Origin: Conoideocrella luteorostrata
Taxonomy: Eukaryota > Ascomycota > Sordariomycetes > Hypocreales > Clavicipitaceae
Reading direction: 5' to 3'
NCBI GenBank assembly: GCA_032433595.1
Contig: JASWJB010000031.1
Coordinates: forward strand, 62,001-126,000
Length of the DNA: 64,000 bases
The translations under genes and the position numbers were made by a program. The notes beneath the pieces are model-generated. The model was not told the DNA's origin. It worked only from the letters and a program-made list of their open reading frames with translations, and searched no databases. Positions 11,208 to 25,100 of the stretch are shown here, piece by piece (positions within the stretch are counted from its first letter, which is position 1; each line of letters starts with the position of its first letter).

Positions 11208-13908
11208 ATGGACCATCAAAGTAGCCCCCAGAGGTCAAAAAAGGAACGCATTGCAAACAGAGACAGGAAGCGTGCGGCGCGCGCGTACGTCTATTCAGAC
11301 CCATCATCGCCTTCCTCTGCCAAGCACGCTCAGCACCTGCTGACACAGCCTCTAGATGCGACACTTGTCGCCGACAAAAAGAGAAATGTGACGGTGGAGT
11401 GCCTTGCAGGAGGTGTCTCCGGCTCAGCCGGGAGTGCGAGTTCTCGCAGCGCCAGACCGAGCAGGCAGCATCAAGAAGTAGTCCGACGACTCGGGGGGAT
11501 CTCACAAGCAGGTAGTTATAGATATCGTGCCCAACATTCTTTATAGTGTCGCATATCACATGACAAGGCGGTGGCTGACGAAGAATCAGGGTGTCAGCAT
11601 CGGAGCGCGACTCTACTGATCTGGCAAGAAGGATGGCATATCTGGAAAGAATCGCGCAACGATGTGCAGGCGAGAGCAGCACTCTGGACCTGGACATGTT
11701 GAAACATATGGCAGAGGCCGGCAACGCACAGCCTCACGCAAGTCACCCAGATAATGTCTCTTCGCAGGGTTCCGACTCGGAGAGAGTGGATGATAAATTC
11801 AGTGTTGAGCCGATCCATGAAAACATCACCCGTAAGAGCACGAACTGCGAGCCTTGACGTCCATGTTCTGTAGCTAATTCGCCCATGCAAAGACTACTCT
11901 GGGGAGTTCTCGCACTGGAACTTTTCTATGCGCATCAAGAAGTGGATAGATCAAGGTGTGCCCAATGATTCTCTCAACGTTAGTACAATCGCAATGCCCT
12001 GATTTACGACATTCCGAGACCAGATGATAACGCACTCTCCACAGCAACCGGCAGGATCAGTCACCAACTTCAAGGAGTACTACCGTGCAGAGGAACTGCA
12101 ATCTCCAGCCGCTACTCTGTCGTCTTTGTCGCGACTCCCACCCAGGTCAATCGCCGAGTTTCTCATCAATTGTTTCTTCACGCACGCCGAGGCAAACTAC
12201 TGCTTTGTTGAAAGGCGGTGGCTGAACAACAAGCTAGATCTCGTTTATGATAGACCGTCGTCCGTGACCCGTCGCAACGTTGGCGTGGTGTGTACCATCT
12301 TTGGACTTCTCGCCATTGGCACACAGTATGCGTATCTGGAAACGCTTGCCCATGGAACAGCAGGTAGATTTGGCAACGATCGGGATCCTATGTCGGGGAC
12401 TTTCTCCGAAGACGCCATCGGCGTTGTGTTCTATCAACAGGCAAGCCAGCTGCTGTCAGATGTCATCACCGTGTCGTCACTGGAGTGCGTGCAGGCATGT
12501 CTGTTGATGGGCATTTACACGCTTCCAATCGATGCTTCCGGCTTATCATACGTATACCTCAACCTTGCTCTCAAACTCGCCATCCAAAACGGCATGCACA
12601 GGAATTACTCGGGTAGTGGACTAGATGCTGCAACCTGCGAGACGAAGAATCGGGTTTGGTGGACTATTTACACCATAGAAAAGTAAGTGGATTTGGCGTA
12701 CCCTAAAGGTCGACCGTTTTATATATGCGCTATCTAACTAATGCCGATCGGAAAGGAGGATTGGTATTTTTCATGGCCGGCCGACATCCATCTCCAATGC
12801 CGCCGTAGACGCCGACTTTCCGACAGACAATGTCGCCACTTGGCCGTCATTGCAGCCAACGCACCATGCTCAGATCTTGGCAACCTTGGAATTGAATCAG
12901 AAGCTGGATAGGCTGTCGCGAGAGCTGTATGTTCTTATCTAAATCTCACTCCTGTCTGGCAGGCTGTTACTTACCAAACACCTTTCTTATAGAACCATCC
13001 TCAGCACCTCCGCGAAGGCGGAAATGAACGATAGTCTGGCTCGATTGGTTGACCTGCAACGAGATCTCGAATCCTGGTGGACTGGTCTGCCGGACGAAAT
13101 TGCTTGCAAAGAGCCTACAGCTTTAACGAACACCTCCCGTGGACGCTTGCACCTCAAGCTGGAGTACTGTCTGGTCCGCATGTTCATTGGCAGGGTCTTC
13201 ATCCTCCCGCAGTTGCGTCAAGGCGACACTTGTAGCATCTCGGAGTCGTCTCCAAAGGACTCCTCCACCGCGAGACTAACGAGGAAGCGCCTTCGCGCAG
13301 TCTTGGTCGGCGACTGCATCAAAGCCGCCATGCTGATCATAGATACCTGTCGGGCTATTCGTAACAGCATCGGCCTCGCACGGGCTTCTTACACAGAGTT
13401 TAGCTCCTGCAGAGCAGCCCTGCTGGTCATCACTACGCAATGTCTTCAGCAGAGAACATATCGCTTTCAACAGGCCCTGCGAGATGGTCTTTCGATGCTT
13501 AAAGAGATGTCATCCGGAAGTGCATCGGCACACTCGGAAACGTCGCTGATTCAAGCCTTTGAAAGGGCCATTTCTAATATTTATTCTGACCAAAGCTCCG
13601 AGCAATCAAGTGGCGAGTCGGAATACCGCAGGTTTCAGCGTTGGCAGCAGTCGTGGCAAAATGACCCGTCGTTGACATCCCAGCCAGAGGATAGCCCCGG
13701 CGACAACGTTATGCCAATGGTTTCGGGTACTGCGCATATTCCAACGGCGAACACGGAGAACCATGCACACGACATGGTGTATGCGACTTCGTGCACGCCT
13801 TTCTTCGGTGTAGATGGGACCTTTGCGTCATTTCCACAGAATCCTGAAGACTTGTCGAGTTTCTTTGGGGCGGACTTTGGGTCAGGACAATTGTTCGGAC
13901 CTGGTTGA
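11208..13908 (+). CDS. Zn2Cys6 transcription factor with fungal_trans domain (seven exons)
   Basis: Nuclear DNA-binding regulator, about 768 aa. Exons are 11208-11284, 11356-11511, 11590-11831, 11893-11978, 12024-12682, 12756-12926 and 12993-13908. The first intron splits the codon just before the zinc cluster, which then reads C27-x2-C30-x6-C37-x5-C43-x2-C46-x6-C53 (CDTCRRQKEKC, then CRRC). A basic segment precedes it. The middle homology region (about 260-520) includes the typical NRVWWTIYTIEK and GRPTSISNAAVDADFP segments of PF04082. The C-terminus is rich in acidic, Ser and Asn residues, as in activation domains. An in-frame ATG at 11154 would add 18 residues. The 45-nt intron 11979-12023 is unusually short. 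Its place between GABA-T and the alcohol dehydrogenase suggests it may control the locus; no direct proof. Confidence 0.87.
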
Positions 13909-14540
13909 ATCTCGTACCATGGCTCGATTTTCAGACTGAAAGAAAACGAGGTACAGCGTATATAGTGACAGCCTAAGTCGATCTTCCAAGTCTCGAAGTG
14001 AAGGTTCAAATCCACGGATTCATCCTGATGATACCGTGACCTTCAGGCCAACGGACCTTGAACATATCTCAGAGTCTCCGAAGTCAATCCATTGCGGCGG
14101 ATAAAACAGGGGTCTGTCTGGGGCGTGGGGGGCAAGCCACATTAGAATCGTCTGCACTTAGCCTAGATCCGGCGGAAATCGCGGGGAAGCTTGACTCTCT
14201 ACAAGTGGCGACTTTGGAGTCTTGGTGCAAGTGAAATGGACAGCACAAGTCGAAAGGCAGACAATTAAGCGATAATATACTCAAATCCAAGAAAAGCAAA
14301 GATCACGAGATTAATATTGAAGTATACATTTTTACAAACACAATCGTGAATCCATGCACTTGATGCCTTGTATCTTCCACCCGAGGAAATGTGCCTTCCC
14401 GCAGCTCTCATGCACGTCGATCGATCGTGGGGGAGCGACTATCAACATCGACTTTTCACAGCCGGCCGTATAATGCTGCCGATCGGGGTCGTCTGCGTGG
14501 CGAATTACCCCTCCGTCGTTGCGTGGGCCGACAAACTGAA
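13909..14540. other. Intergenic region upstream of alcohol dehydrogenase
   Basis: About 630 bp holding the regulator's 3' UTR and the alcohol dehydrogenase promoter. Small frames exist but show no protein features. A sequence resembling a tRNA T-loop near 14003 was tested and rejected. Confidence 0.45.
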
Positions 14541-14548
14541 TATTTAAG
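14541..14548 (+). promoter_or_regulatory. Putative TATA box of alcohol dehydrogenase
   Basis: TATTTAAG lies 75-82 nt upstream of the ATG at 14623, a plausible TATA element by sequence and distance. Confidence 0.4.
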
Positions 14549-14622
14549 AGCTTCGAGAGCTGAATGTTAAACGGCTCATTACAGTCTGCACCCTTGGTTT
14601 CGCTTTGCATCGTGTCCCGCCT

Positions 14623-15940
14623 ATGCCTCAAGGCTCAGCAGACCCCATGTCGACCATTCCCGAAACCCAAACAGCAGCCACCGTATCCAAGCTCGGTGGT
14701 GGTGTGGTATTCGATCACAACTATCCCGTGCCCAAGCCGAGATATAACGAGGTTTTAGCTAAGGTGCTTTACTCGGGAGTATGCCAGAGTGGTAATTAAA
14801 CCTGACACCGCCTGCCCTCCCCCCAAACCATCAAATAGACCATCATTAGTTTCTCTGGCTTGCTCACATCAACAGATCTGCACACTCAAGCAGGCACAGC
14901 CTCCGACGCAGACGGCAAGCCGATTGTCCGCATCAAGTTTCCCCATGTCGGCGGCCACGAAGGCGTCGGCCGCATCGTCTCGCTCGGCCAGGGTGTCGAT
15001 CCAGATATTCAAGTCGGGTTGTACGTAGGCATCCGCTTCGCCAGTCGCATCTGCCGGCGCTGCGAGTTCTGCCTGGCCGGCACAGAGCAGTATTGTGTCA
15101 AGAGCAAAAACCACCTACATCACGAAGATGGGAGCTTTCAGGAATACATTGCCCTAGATGCGGGCTATCTCACCATTTTGCCGGACGATATCGATCCCGT
15201 CACTATTGGCCCTGTGCTTTGTGCTGGATTGACAGCTTACAAAGTGAGACGCTGCCTCGGCTTTCTTTTTTTTTTTTTTTGTACCATTACTAACGGACTG
15301 GTTATCTTCTTGTAGGCAGTTAAGAATGCAAACGTTAAAGCAGGGGACACCGTTGTTGTGGTTGGTGCAGGAGGCGGCCTCGGTCATTTTGCAGGTAAGC
15401 GAATAAAATTTAAAAATGAAAAGTCATCAATAACATCATATTCCCTCAGTTCAGTATGCCCTAGCCCAAGGCGCCATCGTCATTGGCGTGGACGGCGGCC
15501 CCGAAAAAGGCGACTTTGTCAAGTCAATCGGCGCAACGCACTACATCGACTTTCAAACCACGGACGTTGTCGCCAAGGTCGTCGAGCTCACGGGAGGAGG
15601 TGCCCACGCCGTTATCGTCACAGCCGGCCATGTCAAAGCGTTCGTGTTGGCGGCCGACATGTTGAAGGTTGGAGGGACTCTATGCTGCGTGGGCATTCCG
15701 CCCGAGAGGGGGTTCCTGGAAACGCCCATCAGCAGGATCGTCATAAAAGGCTTGCATATCACCGGCAACTTGGTGGGGTCGCTTAAAGAGTGCTTGGAGG
15801 CTGTTGATTTGGTGAGGCGCGGAGTGGTGAAGCCGAGGGTGTCGGTGCGACAGTTTACAGATTTGCCCGCTGTGTATGAAGAGCTGGAGAAGGGCGATAT
15901 TATGGGAAGAATTGTGCTTAAGATTGCCCGAGATGACTAG
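14623..15940 (+). CDS. Zinc-containing alcohol dehydrogenase (four exons)
   Basis: NAD(P)-dependent medium-chain alcohol dehydrogenase, 368 aa (360 if the in-frame ATG at 14647 is used). Exons are 14623-14791, 14876-15243, 15316-15394 and 15450-15940. Catalytic-zinc ligands are in VCQSDLH and GGHEGVG, and the structural zinc has four cysteines in CRRCEFCLAGTEQYC. The nucleotide-binding loop GAGGGLGH is interrupted by the third intron, and an aspartate in GVDGG at the end of the second Rossmann strand favours NAD(H). It resembles the yeast ADH1-like class. Intron 2 carries a 15-base T run before its acceptor. Next to GABA-T and SSADH it could act as a succinic-semialdehyde reductase, but ethanol or other aldehydes are equally possible from sequence. 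Confidence 0.88.
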
Positions 15941-16290
15941 CCAGTCAGTCTGTGGATCAAATAACTAAACACGCAGCAGTGGTCTTTTGATCATGCAGTA
16001 GTAAGTACCTTGCTATATATTTGTTGTTGCGGACTTCGCTATTGGAATAATTAGCAATCATGATCAAGTGAAACTTGGCAGCATTATACATGTATATGAA
16101 ATATATATTAATGTGTGTATATATTCCGAGATGAGAAGAAATACACCGGTAGGTACAACAAATTGAAGATGCAATGTCCCCGCAGCAACCTTCATATGAT
16201 CATTTCGTCATGCAAAGCCGGTCCTCCCGCAGTCAAAATTATATGCAGAGTTTCTATATACAGAGCCCACCTCCATCCAAAGATAGCCAC
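15941..16290. other. Convergent 3' intergenic region
   Basis: This 350-bp AT-rich spacer lies between the 3' ends of the alcohol dehydrogenase (+) and the second subtilisin (-), with a (TA)-rich stretch at about 16085-16120. It should contain polyadenylation signals for both genes. No gene is seen. Confidence 0.45.
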
Positions 16291-17741
<1,451 letters not shown>

Positions 17742-17839
17742 GTTGGCGGTGTTGGTGAGATGATTTTTCTGTCGTCAAGAGCTGAGAATCGTGAAAGAAC
17801 AAATTGAGACGAGTCTACCAGAGACGTTCGAGTGTTGGG

Positions 17840-17845
17840 TATATA
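17840..17845 (-). promoter_or_regulatory. TATA box of second subtilisin gene
   Basis: TATATA lies 99-104 nt upstream of the ATG at 17741 on the minus strand, the expected core-promoter distance. Confidence 0.5.
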
Positions 17846-18098
17846 GAAATGCTGCGGGAGGGAGGATTGTGCAAGACGAAGACACCAGATGTTGACGATG
17901 AAGCTCGTTGATTCCTATTTTTCAAAATCCCATCATGAGTGGGAGAAGCCAATCTATTTATCTTCTTGAGCAGACCGAGATCGCCAAACCATGCCTGCAA
18001 GCCCAATGGCTTGTATTTCCCCGTATCTAAAACATCCCAGTCCAATCGTGACGTGCAACAGCATCCCAGCATTAGCCTGTGACCACGAGCAATGCTGA

Positions 18099-18118
18099 AT
18101 GGATGGATGGATGGATGG
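18099..18118 (+). repeat. (ATGG)5 microsatellite
   Basis: Five perfect tandem copies of ATGG followed by GG, upstream of the second subtilisin gene (about 360 bp from its ATG). Confidence 0.85.
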
Positions 18119-19964
18119 GGTGGCTGATTACTCCGTAGTTTGAGAAGCATTAGTTATCGGCCGACAGGACAGGACAGGGTCCCGGCGCCGCAACGCCATT
18201 GGCAGGTGACGGATGGAGTGTTTGCCTCGCGCGTACAAAGTGATGTGCGGGAAGCAGGGATGTGTGGACATGCTCAGTTGGGGGAGGATGTGAAGGGGGC
18301 GTGGACGGGTGAAGAAGGTTAGGCTATCGGGATGTATTACTGACTGAACTTTGCTGCTAGAACGACAGCAGAAAAACAATAGTCAACAGACCCGGACGCA
18401 TCCCCCTCCATACGCTCCGTACTTCGCATGTGAGTGCCGATCGTTAGCTTGTGTCCTCCCTGAAGAAGACGGATAAGCGTCGATCTGCTTTGTATCTGGC
18501 TTCAGACCCGGCATTGATCTCCACAGCCAGAAGTACCACGCCAGCATGCATAGGGGCTTGCTTGTCTGTCGCGGCCATCATGCTCTCCAGGCGGCTGCTC
18601 TCCAATCTACGGAGTACAATAATCAACTCAAACCCTCTTACCTCCCTAAACCAGGCTAGGGCCAGGAACTTCTGGAGAACGTTAGAAACATAACATGGCC
18701 AGCCAGCGGAGCCGCGTCAAAAGGTCCCCCTTTTGACCATGACAACGAAGTGGTTAGATAGTATTATACCATCCTGGCTATGTATGAGTTTGCGGCCGGG
18801 GCGGACCACCACGCGATAGTCTCTCGTATATGGTTTTATTTTTGGGTGGAAAATGCATTACCAACAAAGAGACATTAATAGTACCAGCCACGCATGAGTT
18901 AGGCGGCATTAGCATCGTGAGCATCAGCGTCAGCGCCAGCGTCAGGCACGGACAAAGCAGGCTGCACAGCCATCTGCTCCGAACCGGGGGGGGCGCTCAA
19001 TGGCCATGACACGATGTGACTTTTGGGAACTGATGCCGCCATGATGCGATGTGACTTCGGAACCGATACCGCCATTCTTACTTGTTCGCCAGCGCATCGC
19101 CACATCAGGCAGAGGAACCATGCTATCGTAGGTAAATTAAGGACGTGTGTAAGTCTGGAGAAGCCTCCAATGCGGTCATGTCATGCCCATTTCTTGCCAA
19201 ATTCACGCCCACCCCAGCCCCATAACAAATCAAGAACTGGGCTGCCATGCCTGAAAAGCGCTAATGCGGCGGTACAACGAGTGGCTGACGTGAATGCCGG
19301 CGTACGTCCGTAGCACGAATCTAGGGATTTGCCACTCCGGCAACAGATGTAGCCTCGAATGACGACGGAGGGATGATGATACTCCTATTGTCCCCTCGGC
19401 AGCCGCTGATCACTAACTAACTAACTCCTCCGTGGCAGGCTCACTAATACACTAATACGGACTGCCTGGCCGGCTAGCTAGCTGACTAGTTAGCTAAGGG
19501 ATTTGGACAAGCCACAAGCTAGCCCGAGCATAAAACGGTGGGCGGTGCTTGGCGATGTTGACATATGCATGGCTTTTGTTGAGTGGGTGTCGGCCAAGGA
19601 CCAGCTAAGGCAGGGTCCATCATCAATCGACAGGCACACGCATAGGAAGGAAGAGTTCCGTCGTGGATCAATGAATATCCCAGAAAAAAATAATGGATAT
19701 CATACTACCAGCAAGATTGCAGTGCTGCAACTTGTGTTTTGGACATGAGAAATATTCCCGGCTCTGTCGCATCGCAATAGCTGGAACGAAATTGAAAACA
19801 GAGTCCCCTCGGTCTACTTCCTGGAAGCCCTCATAATCAGAACACGGCCAAGGTCCTTGCCATTGGCGGGGCATGAATCGCAGCATCTCGCACTAGTTAC
19901 GATATCATCCAGGACGAAAAGGTCGGTTACTCACACGAACCACTAATTAGATAGAAGATAATTT

Positions 19965-19983
19965 AAAAAAAAAAAAAAAAAAA
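19965..19983 (+). repeat. A19 homopolymer
   Basis: A run of 19 adenines inside the gene-poor region. No poly(A)-tailed retroelement or target-site duplication was recognised around it. Confidence 0.85.
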
Positions 19984-21070
19984 GTACCACAGGACAACAT
20001 GCTCTTCAGCTATCGTGAGCAAGGACAGAAGCGTCTGCTCCGCCGTCTATCATTTACCCAACAAAGCAAGTCGCACTCTGGAGACGTGCAAGCACGGCAA
20101 CGCACCACTCGCGTGAATCTTATCAACGCAAACAAGACCACACGACTTACTGGCGGTGTCCCGCATCCCGAGCACGCTTCTGTTGTCCCGTTGCGGAGTG
20201 CTCCGTAGTTTGACGGCTACACACAGTATTGTACGGAGTACAGTACACTTACATGGACACACAGACATGGGTCTTCTTCCCCCGTACGAGAATGCAACTT
20301 GGCTCCGTTCCGGTCGGAGAGCCATCATGGTCATTTGGTCATTTGCATTTGCAGAGTTGCAGAGGGGTTAATCCCCGTGTCGTGCATTATCTCCTCACGT
20401 TGCCTCTGCGTCGTCATCTCCCATCTATTTCCGGCCCTCACGCGCACGGCGTACCACGCACGATAAGGAGCACAATATGGAGGACACAAGCTTTACTCCG
20501 CATGTCCACCGAAGGCACCCTCCTTGGTTGGAGTGATATCCGGTTGTCTTTCCCGAGACAGATGGTCTCGCGATGCAAGGATCAAGCATTGGCTATATGC
20601 AATTAATTCATCCCTCCCTGCCGGCGACCGCTGACCTGGTCTACCGGCTTGCCAGCCTACAGACTTGGCTTTTCAGCCACGGCTCAACTCCAACGCCTCT
20701 TGGTGCGGAGTACGTGGTACAGCGCACCGAGCACGAAGAACATTGCATCCAAGGCGTTTCGATGTTGGCTCTTGTCTATCGGCTGTGGAGCCGGGGCATG
20801 ATGCCAACACGCAGAGGGCAAGATGGACACACCCACGACCACGCCCACAAGTCGACATGGGATGGTTGTTTCCACTGGCTCTCCGGTCCTTGGAAAGGGT
20901 CATGTTTGGCCACCTTACTGGCCAGCTGACTTCGCGGTTCGCCGTGACTCGGTCGGCGGTACTTCCAAGTCCAGCGATCTGCGACATCCAGCTGGCTGTT
21001 TGCACTACAATAGTTCATCGCTCACGCCATCTAGTTCATTGCACCGTTGATTGCCCGAACAAGAACAACC

Positions 21071-21094
21071 CAGTCAACCAGTCAACCAGTCAAC
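21071..21094 (+). repeat. Three tandem copies of CAGTCAAC
   Basis: Three perfect 8-bp units at 21071-21078, 21079-21086 and 21087-21094, followed by a partial AGTC unit. Confidence 0.85.
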
Positions 21095-22089
21095 AGTCGA
21101 TACGGCTTATCTCGACGCTCGCTCCAATCAAACCCGCTCGGTGCCTATTTTAGCATTTTTGCTTGTATCTTATGCCCAAGTCAGCATGGCCAATCCGCTT
21201 GCACAGGTGACAGATGTGCATTATTATGCTCCCGTGTAGTCAAGGGGTCAGTGCATCCTTTCAAGATTCGGAGCCCTAGCAGGCCGGCCAGTCATTTCGC
21301 AGGATCCAAGATCTCATCGTATTATTCGGCGTACTTTCTGCTAAGTTCAGGGGAGTTACCCGCCATTTACACTTTGACCTGGCCGTATTGTAAAACAATC
21401 AGAATCACGCCTTCATGATGCTTCCGCACGCGGCCTTCCTTTCTCTGTGTTGTCTGCATGATTCGATCAACCAACATGTCTGTGCACGCTGCGGCCCCAA
21501 AACAATGCTTTGTCGAGGTTTTGCCCTCCGAAATCAAGGTTCCTCTCCACTTTCCATCTCTATCCCTGTTTTGAGTTTCTGACGGAGATAGAGACGGAGA
21601 TGGAGGGGCAAAGCAGCAGCGCTTGCGGGCAGAATAGAACATACCCAGACTCCGAGATGCATTACAGTACTGCAATATCCGAGCTTCAATTCCATGCTCA
21701 TGCTCCAGCTCCCGCAATGCATCGTCACGCAAGGACAGGGTGCGTACTGCGACATGCGCCAAGAAACCCCATGATGGAGCCCCAAAACAAAGCCTCGTCG
21801 AGTTGCCTTTTCCATGTAGAGATCTACGGCATTCCATTGTGGATTCTCTCCTCATTTCGTCTCCGCAGCGCCAGTCAGCCGCTCGGGGCGACCACACCTT
21901 AATTTTGTCTTAGATGCAGTTTCCGTAGCTGGAAGCGCCGCGACGTTGGGATTTCACTCGAAGCGACTTTTAAGCGATCTTTTGCGTTCCCCGAGTTTCT
22001 GTTTTGTTCCTGGCGTTCGTCGATCAATCTCCATCAAGATAGGCCAGTAGTTCATGGTGGACCGCCATTCGCGACGTAACTATACTATA

Positions 22090-22114
22090 CCCCCCCGGCC
22101 CCCCCCCCCCGGGG
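22090..22114 (+). repeat. C-rich homopolymer tract
   Basis: A C7 run, GG, a C12 run and then GGGG. The G4 can pair with the C run; such tracts are also error-prone in assembly. Confidence 0.8.
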
Positions 22115-25100
22115 TCATCCACTCCAAAGCCCCTTGAATACGATCCCCGGCCATACATGCTCGCCTGTCGGATAGAAACCTGAAGTTGGGAAATCAGCTT
22201 GCCTCACAGGCATAGCAGTTTGGTTCGCCTTAACCCCCGTCCCGGAAACAACCACACATTCCCTTTTCGGATTTAATCTATGTCACACGCCAACCCAAAT
22301 CCGATGACAGCACGACACCACCACTCTTTATCAAACTGCCTAGATTGCTGCGAGATCAGCAATGCATAGGATGCGCTCTTAGCTCAATAATTTCCAGGAT
22401 ATATGTCTGGATTAGGCTCTGTCTTCCGTGGCGAAGCGGTTCGAGCCGACGGTTATATTTCGTTTACTTCGTGCGTGCTATTGTACTAGGAGCTGACATT
22501 GCTCCCAGTCCGAAGGTCTCTTCTTTTTACCTTCTAGATTCAGGTTTGATCCTTAGGGCAAAGTCCATGGGACCTTTGCTGCGGCTTGGCGCGCTGCGCA
22601 TGGTTTCTGCAGATATGACGTATGTTAAGAATGCTCATCGCAGGCGACGGTGAGTCAAGCACCAATGGCGGCTGGAGTTGTTAGAGCTTCAGTTTACCAA
22701 GTCAATGGGATGCCCCAACCTGAGAGACAGTAATTTTTTTTCCTTTCTGAAGATTTTCCTTTCTGAAGATTATGCCCTTTTGCGCCGATATACATATGTT
22801 GTGCTTGCCATGCATTTGTTTCTCTTGCTATACATTATGGCTGCCATGCCGCTACACATCATTTGAAACATAGTTTCTCAGCATATTCGCCGATTATGGC
22901 CTTAGTTTAAATCTACCCATATTTTTCGCACATTGCATTCATATCTCATTCATCATATTCAGGTAACAGTGCTTGGCGTTGTTCGTATCGTACCACAATG
23001 TGTATACTCAAATCCGCAGTCTCCTGATGTCCTTCTGATGCTCTCTTAACTTAGCAACCTCCAACAAAACTACTATAACCCTACAATATCCTCGTTTCTA
23101 ATTCAACAGGGCCTCCGGTCCGTGTTAATTCTCTCGAAACTATATCTGTGTCTATCCGGGCGGCTTCCCGAGTATATGACATGAGATGAAACTACACTCC
23201 CCATATATTATTTCAACCCGTGCTAGCTCGCTGCTGCCGCGTCTGCGCCTCTTCCTTGTCCATATTCCCAGGTCAATAGCAGAAGTCTGTTTCATAAGTC
23301 TTGTCAGACGAATTATTACACAATCGCAGCTCTCTTCAATTCTCCGGGTCTCGCGCCGACGACGCACGTACACGACTTTTCTTTTTACGCTTTGTTTCAC
23401 GTTGAGGCACACGTCGGTCCGGAGCGAGCAGGGTAACCATCCGTACGGTGGCTCGCAATCCGACTGGGCTTCCTGGACCCAGAGGTGGGGTCCATCCAAG
23501 CGAGCTCTTCACGATGCTTTGCCGGATATTAGTTAGAGTTTGAGCGATTAAAAGTCAAAATAAATCCGATGATTCCGGAAATGACGCACGTGTTGGTTAA
23601 CGGCTACTCTGCAACAGTGTAGAGTTATTGCCGTTCGCATCTGACGCTCTACTTGTTCGGTGCAGAAGCAATTGGTGCAAGGACAGCCTAGCCTAGACAC
23701 TTACCATGCTGTACTGGTGATCGCATGCTTCTAGAGTGTGTCGCCAGAGCTAGCTATCTAGGCTTGAACGGCCGTATCTAGCGCCTCTTGTCCAGACAGC
23801 AGCGCCATTGAGATGCAGGCGTGTGCTAGTACGGCTCGGTGTGTCTCACGGCAGCTAGTTGGCCTCATCAGCACGTGTCCCGAGCGGCCATTAGACCGAC
23901 AACAGTCGCAAAAGGTTGTCTTTACGGGCGTAGTATACCGACGTCACGAGTCAATGTCTCACAGGTACTGTCTTGCCTTTTTTGTTGAAGGTGGCGACCT
24001 ATACGCTTTCACGTGCATGAAGTATCGTGCAACTGGTGACAGGTACGGATTGCTCTGTTCTATATTCTATTCAGTGATGTCTGCGGTAGCAGTGGCGTAT
24101 TTCCCGTTCGCCGGCTGCGTTCTTGATTGTAATCTGTTTGACGCTCGTGCTGTAAGATTAAATAACGGCTTCCATAGTGAGTAGTGGTGCAGCGTGAGTC
24201 CGCCAGGCGGAGAGAATGCAAAACTACCTAGATGGGTGCCACCACAATATGCACGAGTCATTTCAACATCATAAGCTTGACTTTAACACTGGATGCCAGA
24301 GGGTGCATCAGCGACCATGTGTACGCATCCAAACAACCAGTCTGTGAAGACGGCAGGAGTTGCGCTACCCTAGACCGGAAACCAAGAGCTTGGTATTGTT
24401 GCTGCTAGATGTAGTAGAGGAAGATTTGGCGAGCATGAGTAAAGGCTGTCGAGTTGAATCATATTTAGAATCTAGAATAAACCACTTATGGTGTTTCCCG
24501 CTCAAGAATGTGCAGGCAGTGCAGACGGTTGGTGCAAGAAATATGATTTCAAAACACGCGCTCAGCGCCGTTCACCAATACCATATCGTGGCGGCCTGCT
24601 GCAGTGGTCGGCCCCACTCCAACAACTGCCGAGACGGCAGCTACCAGTCGAGCACCTTTGTAGTCAGTTAATCACCTGTCAGCCATGACAAACTGAGCTG
24701 GCCGTCATCCAGCATCGTCAGCAAGATTGAGCGACAGCTGCTTTCATAACCATCACAAATAAGCAGTCTACAAGAGCTGCCTCTGGTTCCGTCTCATGTG
24801 AACCATTGAAGAGCAATGCGCGGACGAGGACCGTATATTTACTCGGCTTCGCCATGGCCCAGCCACGAAGTTGAACTCCGTTATCGAAAGCTTATAATCT
24901 AGGTCGTCGTGAAGCCACCAGACGACCAACTATTCCGCATCCAGATCATGCACAAGCTCCGTTAGCTCAATTCGTCCGCGAAGCGAACCCCTCCGCCCGT
25001 CCGTCGGCGCATCGCCTAGGCGCAGCTGAAATTAAAATACTATTCTGTCTGCCTCCTCTCTGCTATTCTTCTTTCTCTTCGGCATAAGACCTGTCCGTTT

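Noticed and set aside
13998..14020. tRNA T-arm-like sequence GGTTCAAATCC
   Set aside because: The flanking bases do not form a 5-bp T-stem, and no anticodon or acceptor stem can be drawn upstream.
19965..19983. A19 run as the tail of a retroposon
   Set aside because: No coding remnant upstream and no target-site duplication is visible.
20573..21153. Possible small secreted proteins in the gene-poor region
   Set aside because: The frames overlap one another on both strands, lack a signal peptide and contain Arg/His/Ser-rich random-like composition.
22424..22455. Second T-arm-like sequence GGTTCGAGCC
   Set aside because: Stem pairing fails after two bases and no cloverleaf partner arms are present.
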